64,000 nucleotides of DNA, taken from Hybos culiciformis. Its lineage: Eukaryota; Arthropoda; Insecta; Diptera; Hybotidae. Made by a program: the position numbers and the translations under genes. The stretch is taken from NCBI GenBank assembly GCA_964007475.1, contig OZ023275.1:7626001-7690000 (forward strand). The letters are read 5' to 3'. Shown here piece after piece: positions 20,954 to 33,208 of this stretch. Under the pieces are notes generated by a model. It was not told where the DNA came from. It did not search any database and saw nothing but the letters and a program-made list of their open reading frames with translations. The number at the start of each line of letters is the position of its first letter. Positions within the stretch are counted from its first letter, which is position 1.

Positions 20954-22660
20954 TTAGAAGAAATGCAAAATTCTTGGACTTTTATTTGTCGTTTTATTTA
21001 TCATTTTTTTAGTTAATTGCATCATCTGCCTCATCAGATCCATCACTTTTGTTTCCATGTCCAACATTTTTACTTCATCTTGCCTTAGTTCGTCATTGCT
21101 ATCACCCACAGGTTTTCCAATTGCATTACCATCAATCTGTTCATTTGACATAAATGGGTTAAAATCTAAAATTGGAATTACACTGTCGAGAAGGTTTTTC
21201 ATATCATTAAGAGAGTCAGTAATAAATGCTTTATCATCATCATCAGAGTTGTGAACAACGGTTTTCATTTTATGGAAAACGTTATCTGCTCCCATTTTAT
21301 CAATTCCGAACATTTTGAAAATATCAGGTAATGGAGCAACTCCAGTTTTAATACTAACAGAAGTTACATCATTACCTACGACATTATCAATTAAACCTTG
21401 GAATCCTTTCAAAGTATGAGTCAACATTTTTTTATTTCCAGTAAAATCATTCAATGGTGAAGTATGAATTTTGTTTGAGTTAATATTGCCAAAATCAAAT
21501 ATTTTAAATATATCTGAAAATGGATCATCATTAACTTGAGGGTTTAAGGCTAACGAATTTTTGGCATTATTTATAGGGTTATTATCAAACATACTTCTTG
21601 ATTTCATTGGCAAAATTTTAGGATGCATTGGTTTCATTTCGTTATTATCCAATCCAACTTTATTAAAGCCAAATAAATCAAATATGTCAGAGAAAGGATC
21701 AGCTCTAAATGATTTTTTATGAGAAATTGGTGGGAAATACATTGGATCTGATAATTGCTTGATTACTATTTTAATCTTTGGTCTCATTGACATATTGCCA
21801 GTTTTTTTATTATTAGTTTTTCTGTTCCGTGCTACTTCTGATTCGAACATATCTAAAATTTTTGCCATAGATTTATCTTCTGGTTTATTCCTTGCAGTGT
21901 CGAAATGTCGAGTGTTGTAATTTGGAACATATAATCCTTCTTTCTTTTCTGATTTATGATTACTTGGCTTGAAGGGATCAAACATATTATTTAATCCAAA
22001 ATTATCCATATCAATGACTTTGAATAAATCAGCTAGAGGATCAGATTGCTGTTTAGGCTTCTCATCTTTCTTAAATATTTCATCATTTGAAAATATTTTG
22101 AATACATCATCTAGAGGATCATTCTTAAATATGTTATCATTTGAATATATTTTGATGGGTTTCTGTGCAATATCATGGGGGTTATTTATAGATTTAAAAT
22201 CGGAATCAAAAATTCTGAAAATGTCAGCGAAAGGATCGAATATAGTGTTCTTGATTTTCGGTTTGGTAGAGTCCCCAACATGTCTCAATTCCGATTTGGT
22301 TTTAGGAATATCTTTAATTTTATCAGACTCTACATTTTTAGAATCTACAAAATTAAAAACATCAAAAATAGGATCGGATATTATATTTGCAACACCATCA
22401 GTTTTTTTGTTATTGTTAAATGAATTTTTTGATGGATTTCCTGGCTGTATTGGTTCATTAGGGAATAAATTGTCAAAAAAACTTGATGGAAAAAAATCAA
22501 TAAAAGGGTTTGGCCTTGCTTTACATATCTAAAACAAAAAAAAAATTGAAAGGCACAAATTTAAAATTTTTCTAAATATTTTTTTAATATCTGTATATGA
22601 ATTTTTACATACATTTCCACTGGCCAAAATTATTCCAATAATAAAAATTTTGAAAAGCAT
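20954..22660 (-). CDS. Secreted repeat protein with DPFxDIF-type motifs (two exons)
   Basis: Exon 1 is 22660-22613 (16 codons, signal peptide MLFKIFIIGIILASGN). Exon 2 is 22528-20954, starting ICKARPNPF. The 84-bp phase-0 intron has GTATGT..TTTTAG ends. The protein has 540 residues and is rich in Asn, Lys, Asp, Phe and Ile. A short motif recurs: NPFIDFF (23-29), DPIFDVFNF (68-76), DPFADIFRIFD (114-124), DPLDDVFKIFS (153-163), DPLADLFKVID (179-189), DPFSDIFDLFG (293-303), DPFSDIFKIFD (351-361) and PLPDIFKMFG (415-424). Polar spacers of 15-100 residues separate them. The C-terminus has a Met/Lys-rich helical stretch. There is no membrane segment after the signal, and Cys is nearly absent. The true start is the exon-1 ATG. 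I do not recognise the family; secretion is inferred from the signal peptide. Confidence 0.85.
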
Positions 22661-22737
22661 TAATGCGATATTTTATTTAAATTTTTTTTCGTTTTATTAA
22701 AAAAGTTAACTAAAAGAACTTTGAAGTAAATAAAAGC

Positions 22738-22744
22738 TTTTATA
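22738..22744 (-). promoter_or_regulatory. TATA box of the DPF-repeat secreted protein gene
   Basis: TATAAAA on the minus strand, within GAGTATAAAAGC, lies about 80 bp before the start codon at 22660. The spacing resembles that in the two other secreted-protein genes. Confidence 0.65.
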
Positions 22745-22749
22745 CTCGA

Positions 22750-24962
22750 AGTCTCAAAATTATTATTATTGACGTATAAAAATTCAAAAATTCCCAAAAA
22801 ATATATAAAAAAAAAAAACAATTCAATTAATAAACAGAATGTTTAATATTTATATTGGTATGCCAATTTGGATTAGAATTTTTTATTTTATTTGTTCTTA
22901 TAATTTTTATTTATTTAATTTTTGTTTTGTTTTGCTTTGTAAATTAGCAAGACTAAAATTGATACTCAATAAATTATAAATTCAACTTGTATGTAAGTCG
23001 AACTTGTTAAAAAAGCAAACCATTGAAGTAATATACCTATTGATAGTTAAAAATTACATATATTGAATTATGTTTTTACATTTCTGTAGTTCTTATTTTA
23101 AAATTAAAATTTAAGTTTCATTTTATTAATAAAATTATATAAATCATTATTAGTTTATAATTTTTTGTGGAAGTATTGTAATTTGAAATATATATATTTA
23201 AAAATATTTAATTAGAATTTAATTAGAATTATATTTAAAATTATTATTTAAAGAAATTATGCTATCAAATTTTAATTAATTTTTTCAGCTGAATAATTGT
23301 ATCTAATGACTCAACTTTTTTTTAGAATTTCCAATAAAAGTGCGCATTTACTAATTTTACTTGTAGGTATTTAAATTTTTTCGAAATTTAAAATTTTGTA
23401 ATTTGTTGCTATTGCTAGTGAAAATTGAAGACGATAAGATTATAAATTCTTTAATTAGCTGATGAGAGTTTCTAATGTTTAGTGTATTAATTTCTATAAT
23501 ATATTATAATTTATTACATTTTATAATTAATATCTTCTCATGTAGTTTACGAAATTAGTAAGTAATTCGAACGAGCTATGAAAAATATGTTGGTAAGAAA
23601 TAAATTGTAATTCATAAATTTTTATTGGTTAAGTTATGTAAAAATTATCATATGTTTTATGTACATATAATGAAGTTAGCACAGCTTGTGATATTTTTTG
23701 AACATATTATATTCATAGATTTCAATTTTTAATTATATTAGTTTTTTATATCTCCAAATTTTGTTTGTCTAATTATAATAATATTATGCCTTCCAAAAGA
23801 AAATTAGTTAGGTAATTGGAAGTTTCTATATGCTAAAATTTTAAATCTTTTTTTCCTTTTTTTTTTTAATAAAAGATAATAAGACATCGAAATTTAGAGA
23901 ATAATTTTAAGTCTAATTAATTAAATTTTGACGAAAATAAATGATTTTAAGAGTAGAACTTTACCTATATTCTTCAATTAATTGAATCGGTGAGTTTAAA
24001 AAGGGTCATCTCCATTTATCTAAAATTTTCGGGAGAAACAAAAAATTGTTTTTCGGCCCAAGCATTCTTAATTACGATTGCGTAGTATTGTTTATGTTAA
24101 TAAGGGATCATCTTTTGTAGCAAGATATGACTCGTTTTCAAATGTAATGAACATAGTAAGGAAAAAAAAAAGAGATTTTCTGATAACAAAAGAGACCCCT
24201 TTTAAAATTCACCCATTCAATTATAGAATAGTTTTATATTTGATTTGGAAGTAATTTTTAATCATGTGACGTCATCAACGCATATTTAAGACCTTATCAA
24301 AGAACTGTTGAATTTTATGGAAACTATTTTTATAGTAAATAATTTGTACTGTCGCATCGAAACGATATCATTTTTAAAAATGCAAATTTTAATGTTTCTT
24401 GATTTTCGAATTATCACTGAAATGTTTTAGATATTAAATTTTTGGTATAACGAATTATGTTGCCGACATTGAATTGGCCGCATTTGCACATTATGAATAG
24501 TGTCGTTAATTAACATATGTTCAAATAAAATATTTTATTTCAGAAATAAAAAATAAATTATTTTTAAACTAACTTTGAATTTTTATACATTTAGCTAATC
24601 CATTAATTTGATGTTTAAAATATTTGTCTTTATCTCTAAGTACTTATGTATAAATTAGTTCTTGGCTCTTATGAACATAGGAAAAGTATAGAAGATATCT
24701 AATTCTTTTGTATTGAAGAATGGATTTCGGATTCTGGAATTATATTATGACCTTTTGTGACAATTGTATAGAATTATTAGCAATGGGCGAATACAAGTTT
24801 TTCAAATTATTTACTTAAATTAAAAGTATTATTACTACAATTTTGTGTGAACAAATATTTCGACTGTTGTGTTAACTTTTATTGTGGGAATCAGCAATTT
24901 TAGTTCGTTTCTATTCTACTAATGGAAAGGAGAAACAAAAATTATATTGCAATTTATTTTGT
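22750..24962. other. AT-rich intergenic DNA
   Basis: Upstream flank of the DPF-repeat gene; no gene or element is recognised. Confidence 0.55.
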
Positions 24963-25028
24963 TGGTGGCGTAGTAGTCAGAGCGCCTGTATTTTGTAGTA
25001 ATACCTAGTATTTCGATTCTAATACCCC
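24963..25028 (+). repeat. tRNA-related SINE head (fragment)
   Basis: TGGTGGCGTAGTAGTCAGAG resembles a pol III A box in a tRNA-derived SINE (GGCG.AGT.GT.AGAGCGCC). About 35 bp later, ATTTCGATTCTAA resembles a degraded B box (GGTTCGAATCC). No poly-A tail or target duplication was identified. Confidence 0.4.
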
Positions 25029-28000
25029 TGTATTGAAGCTGTTTTCTATTGTTCAAAAACATAACTAAACTGCTTAGTAAAAGAAGGTAAAAAGCAATAT
25101 TCTAGTTTTTAAATTACGAATTTGCAAAACACCATTCAGTATTATATACTAATGCATGGTATTTGTAATTAAGTAATTAAATCTAAAATAATTTTATTGT
25201 GTCAAATTTTAATATTTAATGAAATATGTAAGCTGATCACCCGAACTTCGTTTTGCACTAACCAGGCCCAAAAATTAAATCTATTATTATATTTCTTAAA
25301 CTCGACATCCACACGATTTGGAGCATATGTTAGTTGATTACTATGAAATTTGGACCCGGTAGATGGCGTCGGTGGTGAGTTATCTTGAAGAACGTATTTA
25401 TTGTACTTTTTTAATATTTATATAAATATTGTTTCATATTATTATTATAAATTTATTTAAATAAGATTGAATTTTCGTTATACTATTATTATTATTATTT
25501 AAATAATATGAATCGTTTTAATTTTTTATATTTTTGTATTTGAAATTCAATAATGAGTGTACAGAAACTTGAAATGTAGGCAATTGAAAGAGAATTAAAT
25601 AAAAATGAACATATTTCGATATTTGCTCCAATATTATAAAATCTGTTTTCCCATTCTCATATGTAAATAAATAATAAAAGTGCCCTATATGGCATATATT
25701 CAATATATTTTATGTATTTATATATTTAAAAATATTATATGGATATATTAAAAAAAAAATATTTTTTTAAGAAAACCTTACCTACATATTATAATAACAA
25801 CAAATATAATAATTTTAGTTCCGGATTAAAAATTATTAATATTTTTAGCAGATCTATATTTCAGGTATATATGTACTATGTGTACATACACCGTAATAAT
25901 TTTGTTTGAAGGTTTAACTTCACATGCATATATGTAGATATAATATGTACATATAAATTTTATTCTTAAAATTTTTAAAAAGAGGGCGATAATGAAACGG
26001 TATTTAATTTACTCTAATACAATTTTTTCTTTAAATGCAACGTTACGACGATGATTACGATAACCTTCATCAATAAATAAAAGAAAAAAAAAAGTAAATC
26101 TCAAAATATAAATAAAAGAAAAATACCTAGTTCAAGAAAAATATTAATATTTTTTTTTTATCTTTCTTTACCTTTTATTATAATATACATATATTTTAAT
26201 AATGATAATATATAAAATAACTGTTCCATATCAAATTCACGACCAATTCTTTTAGTTTCCTAAGCTTTAGAATAATTATAAGGGATGAAAAAATTCTGTT
26301 TTATTGTATAGTATTGCAATATTCATTCATAAGACTATCTATGGCCGCAACAGATTTTGTTTTCTTTACACAAAAAAGTTGTGCTTTGGTCGAAGTTGCA
26401 ACCGTAAATCATTTTTTGATCGAATGTTCTGTTTAACCTAGCCCCATCGTTCAAGCTAATTGTACTTGAATGCCAAAAATAAATTACAAATAATTTAAAA
26501 TTTGCGACACTATTGGATAAATTAGTTAAATTTTAATCTTTCACATTTTCAAAGTATCAAATCATTATCCTCAAGTAACTGCAATTTTCAACAATTTCTA
26601 TTCTTGTCAGGAAGACTACAAAGTTCAAAGCCACAGGTCACCGGATGTCTTGAACGATAATAATTTTCAAGTTTTAAAATAAAATGTGAAGAATTCTTTA
26701 GAACTGAATATATTAATTTTAATTTATTGTTAATTGTTAATTGTAAATTATTGTTAATTATAAAATATATTTATTAATAACTAATAAATAGACTACTATT
26801 TAAATGAAAGTGGACGGCAAGCTAAATGGTTTGGCCTGATTGAGGAAAAATACGATTATTATACTTCGCACTCTAAGTAATTTCTCTTCATAAATTGACT
26901 TTTCTAAGGAATCCGTATATTATGAATAAAAAGATAAAAATACCGTTGAATTTCGATTTTATGGATAAATTATTAGTTGATTTTTTTTTTCAATTTGCGA
27001 TCAAATTTCCATATTCTGCAAATGCGAGAAAACGAAATAACTATTTTAAGGATAAAAGGTTCTGGGTATCTATACATCTTTTTATTGTTGTATCTAAGAA
27101 TCTTTCATTTGTTTGTTTCTAAAATAAAATTGCATTTATGCAAAGGATCAATTTTATTTCTGTTATAAAATTGATCCCATATTTCTTTGTTATATTCATC
27201 ATTATATCTTATATCTATGAGAACCTGAATAGTATAAGTAATGAATGTAAATGGCGCAAAATGATATTTTAAAAGAATAAATTTTATTTTGTATTCTTAC
27301 AAAAGCGTAATGTTGCGGCTTTAAATTTGAAGAACATTTTCCATAACCCGTGCTGGTTATAAAACTATTCTATCACCATATCCAACTAATGATTAGATAT
27401 AAGAATCTATATTGATGTATAGGCAATTTATTTTCAATTACATTTGGAATTATTATGACAAAAACTTTACAAATATAATCAATAAAAGTAAATTTCAAAA
27501 GCTTATTACAATATAAATATATGCAATAGCTTTTTTAATTTTGTTTTACGCCTATCAACATTTAATATTTATTTATAATGTGTTTATAAAATTAACCACA
27601 CTTTAATGCCATAGAAATATGATTTGAAACAACAACTTTATTACAAATAATCATTCCCAACAATTTTCTCAGATTGGAAATTTCTCAGATTGAAATATCA
27701 AAGGTAAATGAAAAAACGGTGATAGAAAGTTTTTAAATCCCCATTATATTTCTTATATTTCCCTTAATGGAATGGAATTATTCACAAGTACGTATGTATA
27801 ATAAACTTATTGGAAAAAAAGCTTATTCTAATCTTTTTCCACATTTTATTCAGTTTTTTAGTATTATTTTTTATATTTACATTAGTCGCATTTTTATTTA
27901 TGCCTTTTTGTTTTAAAATCATCTTTATATTGGCGAATGAAAAATTAAACTAACTTTATAATTTTAATGTTTGATAATGATTTTAAATCTTTCACGGATC

Positions 28001-28247
28001 ATTTTCAAAAAAAAAACAGATAATCCGTAACGCTGCATTATACTTGGGTCTTTTAAGAAAGCCTTAAGCAACCTTACAGAATGTTGCCAATCATTCTTGG
28101 ATATCTAGGTTTTTTTTTACACAAAAGCTTCAGAGATTTATGGCAAATTCTTGAACTAGCTTCACTAAAAATAAATTAAATTAACGTTTTTAGTTTAAAC
28201 CAAAATTAGTTTATTTAATTTTTTTTTTAAATATTTAAACAGATTAT
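25029..28247. other. AT-rich intergenic DNA
   Basis: No gene is supported. Around 25240-25380 the base composition is less AT-rich, which may mark an unrecognised element fragment. TTGTTAATTG-type short repeats lie near 26725-26760. Confidence 0.45.
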
Positions 28248-28493
28248 TTACAAAATTTCCGTTTCCATAGGCATTATTGAAGGAGATCTGTGCAAAAAAT
28301 TATAAATTATTTTATCATGTTGAACACTTAAATTTCTTTCAAATTTATATTTCAGCGGTTTGTCACTTTGGCATTTCTGACAATAATAATTTAATTCATT
28401 CACTGGAAATTCAAGTGGAAATTTATGCCAATGCTTACATGTCATTCGTCTTTTATAGCTTGCTGGAAATTTTTGACGTTCAAGATTTTCCAT
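28248..28493 (-). CDS. Possible small protein or exon with CxxC (81 aa), doubtful
   Basis: The frame runs from ATG at 28493 (MENLERQKFP) to TAA at 28248. Its composition is unlike the surrounding chance ORFs: it contains Trp, His, Pro, Gln, Arg and a CKHWH..CQKC arrangement (three Cys and two His in about 25 residues). No TATA box, splice partner or homologue is recognised. It might be a tiny gene, an internal exon or a piece of an old transposon. Confidence 0.3.
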   Translation of the reverse strand: MENLERQKFPASYKRRMTCKHWHKFPLEFPVNELNYYCQKCQSDKPLKYKFERNLSVQHDKIIYNFLHRSPSIMPMETEIL

Positions 28494-28520
28494 TATTTTA
28501 ATATAAATCGTAGTTTCCAA

Positions 28521-31500
28521 TCATTACCGCTTCAATATTTCACTAGAACTGTTTTTTTTTTTTTGTATAAAGTACATTATTGTCATAATAATCAATATTT
28601 TCATATTTATTTTCAACATCCAAAATTGAGGTTAAATATATTCTATGGTTAGTATATTTATAATTAATAATTTAAATTAAAGATTTCAATACAATATAAA
28701 AATAATGATTAAAAAACAATTTCTAAAAATTGACTAACTCTGGCAGTCCAGCGGAAGGATAACGATATTATATAATTTCCGAAGAATTGAAGAAAAAATA
28801 TAAATTTATTACTCTAATTATTCTAAAAATATATATATAGTTATCAGTTATCACTAATATTTAATTTATCTAAGTTTGTAGCTGAGTTTGATTGAAACTT
28901 GTTTTTTTTATCTAAATACAATATATAGGTTAATTATAGTCATGAGTAAATAAATACTCGTTTTATCAGTTATAGTTATCGCTATTTTTGTTTACCCAAA
29001 GCTTTGGTATATAAAGTAAGCTTAAAAGAAAATAAAGAGAGTACAAGCTTTTATCTGTTAGCAAAAAAAATATTTTTAGATATAAAATAAAATTAAACTG
29101 TTAAAAGAATTTACATAAATTTAATTTATTTTTTTACTCTCTAATCAAAAGGCGAAGACAATAAATTAAGTAAATTTAATTACAAAGTGTTAGGTTGGTG
29201 AAAAACCAAACTTTCTCATCTTTTGGTCCTCCTGACTTCTGATTCTTTCTTGGAATATATTATGCATGCAATGTTAATTGCTATCTATAATTATAAAATG
29301 AATGTGCGTATAAATCAAATGTTCCCACGATGTGGATATATAATTGTAAAAAAAAATTAAAAACATTGTTACACGTGAAAAAGATAAACAAAAAAAAACT
29401 GTTATTAAGGATATGTCATATATAATTTTTAAAATCCTCTTGAGAATATGTAGTATTATATATATAAATATGTATATAAATTTATGCGTTGTATATTCTT
29501 CGGATGTCCTTTTAAATGAATAACAAAATTTTATTTTTAATATTGAATTTAAAAAAATTTTTTTCTTCATATTTTATTATTTTGCTGTTAAAGAATTAAA
29601 AAAAATAAATTTTTTTTTTTGTCCTTTACTGGACCGTTTTTCTTCTTTTTGTTGTTATTTGTTAGTACCTACAATATATTCTGTTAAGGATTCATTTAAT
29701 TTTTATCTTTTTTGTGCAATCACAGGATTTATATCTTCGAATTCAGACGTGTTAAAGAAAATTATTTAAAATAAAAAGGAACAAAAAAAAATTCAAATGA
29801 TCCAGACATGCATAAGAATAAATCTTTATTTCTTATAGTCTCTCATTCTTTATCGAAGCCATGTTTTTATAATAATTATTTATAATTTTGAAAACTAAAA
29901 TAGGTTTAGAGAATACATTGTATAGTATATATGTATGTAATTGTATATAAACATCAATGAAGGAATTTATTTTATTTTTTATATAAATCGAAACAAAATA
30001 AAAGTCTTTTCTATGCAGCTACTTTTAGATATAATATATGACTGAGAATTATAATATTGTTTCTATTAATGTAAGTGCTACAATATAATTGATCTTTGGA
30101 TTTAAAAAAAAGAAGAAAAATGGATACATAGATAGTATAATTTACTGTAAAATGCTCCATTTACAAAATAAATTTCTTCAAGATTCAATTACAACAGAAA
30201 AGAATTTGTGTCTTGTAACAGAAAAATTTCACTCCAACTTTTAAATCCTAGTTATGTGACGACTAAGACTTTGGAAATCCATAACATTTTTGAATAAACT
30301 TTTATTTGTATATCGATTTCAATTTTGTAGTATTTTGTCTTTGTTGGAAGATTTAATTTTGAATTTTGTTCAACATCACTGTGTAAACATAATTTCACAT
30401 ACTTAAACGAATAGTTCTCATATAATTATAATATTATCGAAATTCAGTTGATGACCTCTTGCCTTGGGTCATTAATTTCATTTTAAATAATGAAAAGATA
30501 TATACCTACGTACATACATTTCAAAATCATTTTCATTTGCTAAAGCTACTGTTTTGTGTTCTATTATTTTTATATTTTATTTTTTTGGGATACCTATCTT
30601 TTTCAAATCTATCATTTTTATCTACCTATAAGAAAAATATATTTATTATTATTATGTTGTATATATTGTAATTTTATAAAATACCTGGGAAATAAATTTT
30701 TCTATGTAATTCTGATAAATAGAAAGTCATTCGTAATAATTTTCCCATTTAATTTTTTTTACTTTGAATATGTTTGGGAAGTAAGAGCTATAATAAATAT
30801 TGCAAAAAATTATTCATATGTATACAGACTCATTTTTGTTAAAGTTTGGCTGTTGGTAGGGTAGATGCATAACTTGGCTGGAAAGAATCACAATCATAGT
30901 GTAATTATTTTTATATAATTTCGGCAAGCATCAAAATTTCAAAAGATATGATAGACCTATATGATAGACCTATATGATACCTTTAGGATAGATCTGTATG
31001 AAAGATCTTCAAGGATGGACAAATTTGATTCGCCCTCAAAATTTATTTCGAAGCATTCCGATCATGTTTTGTTATAAAAATCTTAGTTTAAATTTTAAGT
31101 AATAAATTTTGATTTTTGTTTGTGATTTCGAGCTATAAATAATTCATGTTCATAACTTCGGATTTAAAGTCTTAATTGAATGTTATAAAAAAAATCTATA
31201 CGGTAACTATCCTAAAATGTCGAATGTAAACTTTAACACAAGAGTCTGACAAGTCTATAACAATGATTTAAAAAAATAAACATCTTCTTGAACTTTTTTT
31301 GCGGAATTCTTGTAAAATAAAGTTTTTAACAAAATAAATAGTAGGGTCTAGAAAGAATCCTTTTCGAAATAGATGACGTAATTTTTTTTTAAGAGCAAGA
31401 TCCTTTTTACGCATTAGTGTCCCTTTTCAAATTTTTTTTTTGCATTTTATTGTGGTTTATTTTTGTAACGGTTTTTCTTCCTGGTCGTCGATTTTCCATA

Positions 31501-33208
31501 TTAAACTGTCAATCTCTCTGGTGCGTTATGCTATTTTGAATTTCCGGTTTTTTAGTTTTTAGAGAAATTAAAAAAAAATATTAAACTAATATTTAATTTA
31601 TTCACATTTTGAAAATATGTGAAAAAAACAAAAACTGAAAGTGCTATGGGGAAGGTGGGAAAAACATTTTTTTTTTAAATTTTTTTTTCTTGTTTTAAGA
31701 TTTTCCATGAGAAATATTTAGCTTGGTAAATATTGCGGTCAATGATCTTTTCCTATTTTTTTTAGTGTAGTTAGATGATTCAAGATATCTCGGATACAAA
31801 TAAGAAATTGTTCATGCTTGATTAACTCCAAACTTAAGAAATAATTATGGCGGAGAACGTAAGACAAAGTTTTTTATTCTTATTATGAAATTTCTTTTGT
31901 ACACATATGAAATGATTAACTTGAACGAGCACTTCTTATACCCAATAGTCTAATCAGATTTAATAACCCGATCGTAATATTTTCGTTGGTCAATAAATCA
32001 TAAAATGAAGAAAAAATAAAAGATATAACATTCGTATACAAAGAAACCAAATTGCATAAGTTTCTAAATTCAGTTTCTAAATAATGTTTAGAAAATTTAA
32101 GCAGTTGAAATATGTATCTTATTTTAGCTATTCGTTGCTGTCGCTTGCAATAAATACTCCAGTAAAGGATTCTCCTCTAACTCATTGAACTCGTAAAACT
32201 AAAATATTTATTATTCTTTCTATTCAATCAGTCCAGGTCTTTAAGTGTGAAATATTCTGTCATTGTCAATCTCGTAGTAATAAAGTTAATTTTTGGAAAT
32301 GTTTGATTAAATATTTATAATGCGAGACAAAGGATATCATTTTACCTTTTTTGTTAAATTTAACTTATTGAATATAAAAACCAAATTTTTACTTAGTAAT
32401 GTTTATTGAAATTTTTTTTTTTTATTAAATATAAATATAAAAATATAAATATGCGTTTATTTTCCATTAAAAATATAAATATATACCTAATAAAATAAAT
32501 CATTTATATAATTAAACTAATTTTTCTATAATTTTTTAATAAGTGTTTTAATTGCTTTACATAAATATATATACAAGAATATAATTCCAAATTTTTTTTT
32601 GTATGTTTAATTTTAATATAAATTTTATTTTTTAAGTACTTCTGTTCAAACCTTCACTTCCTAAAATATTATTTTAAGAATATCATCAGAGTTAAATTAT
32701 ACCTATGATTTATGATTTTCTGGGAAATTAAATGAAATAAACTTTTCAATTATTATCAATAATGTTGGATGGAAATTAAAGCTAAGTATAAATTTTATAA
32801 CTTGTAGTTGATATATCAAGTATTACATATTGAAAACTGCTTTCAACAAGGTAATGAGACAATTTACGACCGATAATTTACATTTACACAAACAAAAAAA
32901 AAAATACAAAGACGTTAGAAATTTATCGATAAACTCATCGAGTTACCAAATTTTTACCTTCCAGTTTTTTCGTGTTTGTATTTAAAATATTTTTTTGGCC
33001 AAAACCTTACAGAATAATATTATATTTAGTTGATTAACTTAATTCTAGTTTTTTTAAATTATTTTAGTTTAATAAAACTTTAACATTTGTTTCAGATAAT
33101 GAATCGTAATGAAACTTAGATAATGATTCACTTAAGATAACCTTCTTAGTGGTGAAATTTTGTAGAATTTTACTCAATTTTAAGCTCTACTCTACACGTT
33201 TATATATT
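28521..33208. other. AT-rich intergenic DNA
   Basis: No gene is supported. A TATATAAAG word at about 29000 (plus) is not followed by a coding frame. GATAGACCTATAT is tandemly repeated near 30948-30975. The last part is the 3' flank of asense. Confidence 0.5.

Noticed and set aside
21969..22532. 187-aa plus-strand ORF opposite the DPF-repeat gene
   Set aside because: Antisense shadow of a repeat-bearing exon; the minus-strand frame has the signal peptide, intron and promoter.
20954..22660. DPF motifs as clathrin adaptor AP-2 binding sites
   Set aside because: DPF can bind the AP-2 ear in cytosolic proteins, but this protein has a signal peptide and the conserved motif extends well beyond DPF.
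28990..29010. TATATAAAG as a plus-strand promoter
   Set aside because: No coding sequence downstream for several kilobases; TATA-like words are expected by chance in such AT-rich DNA.
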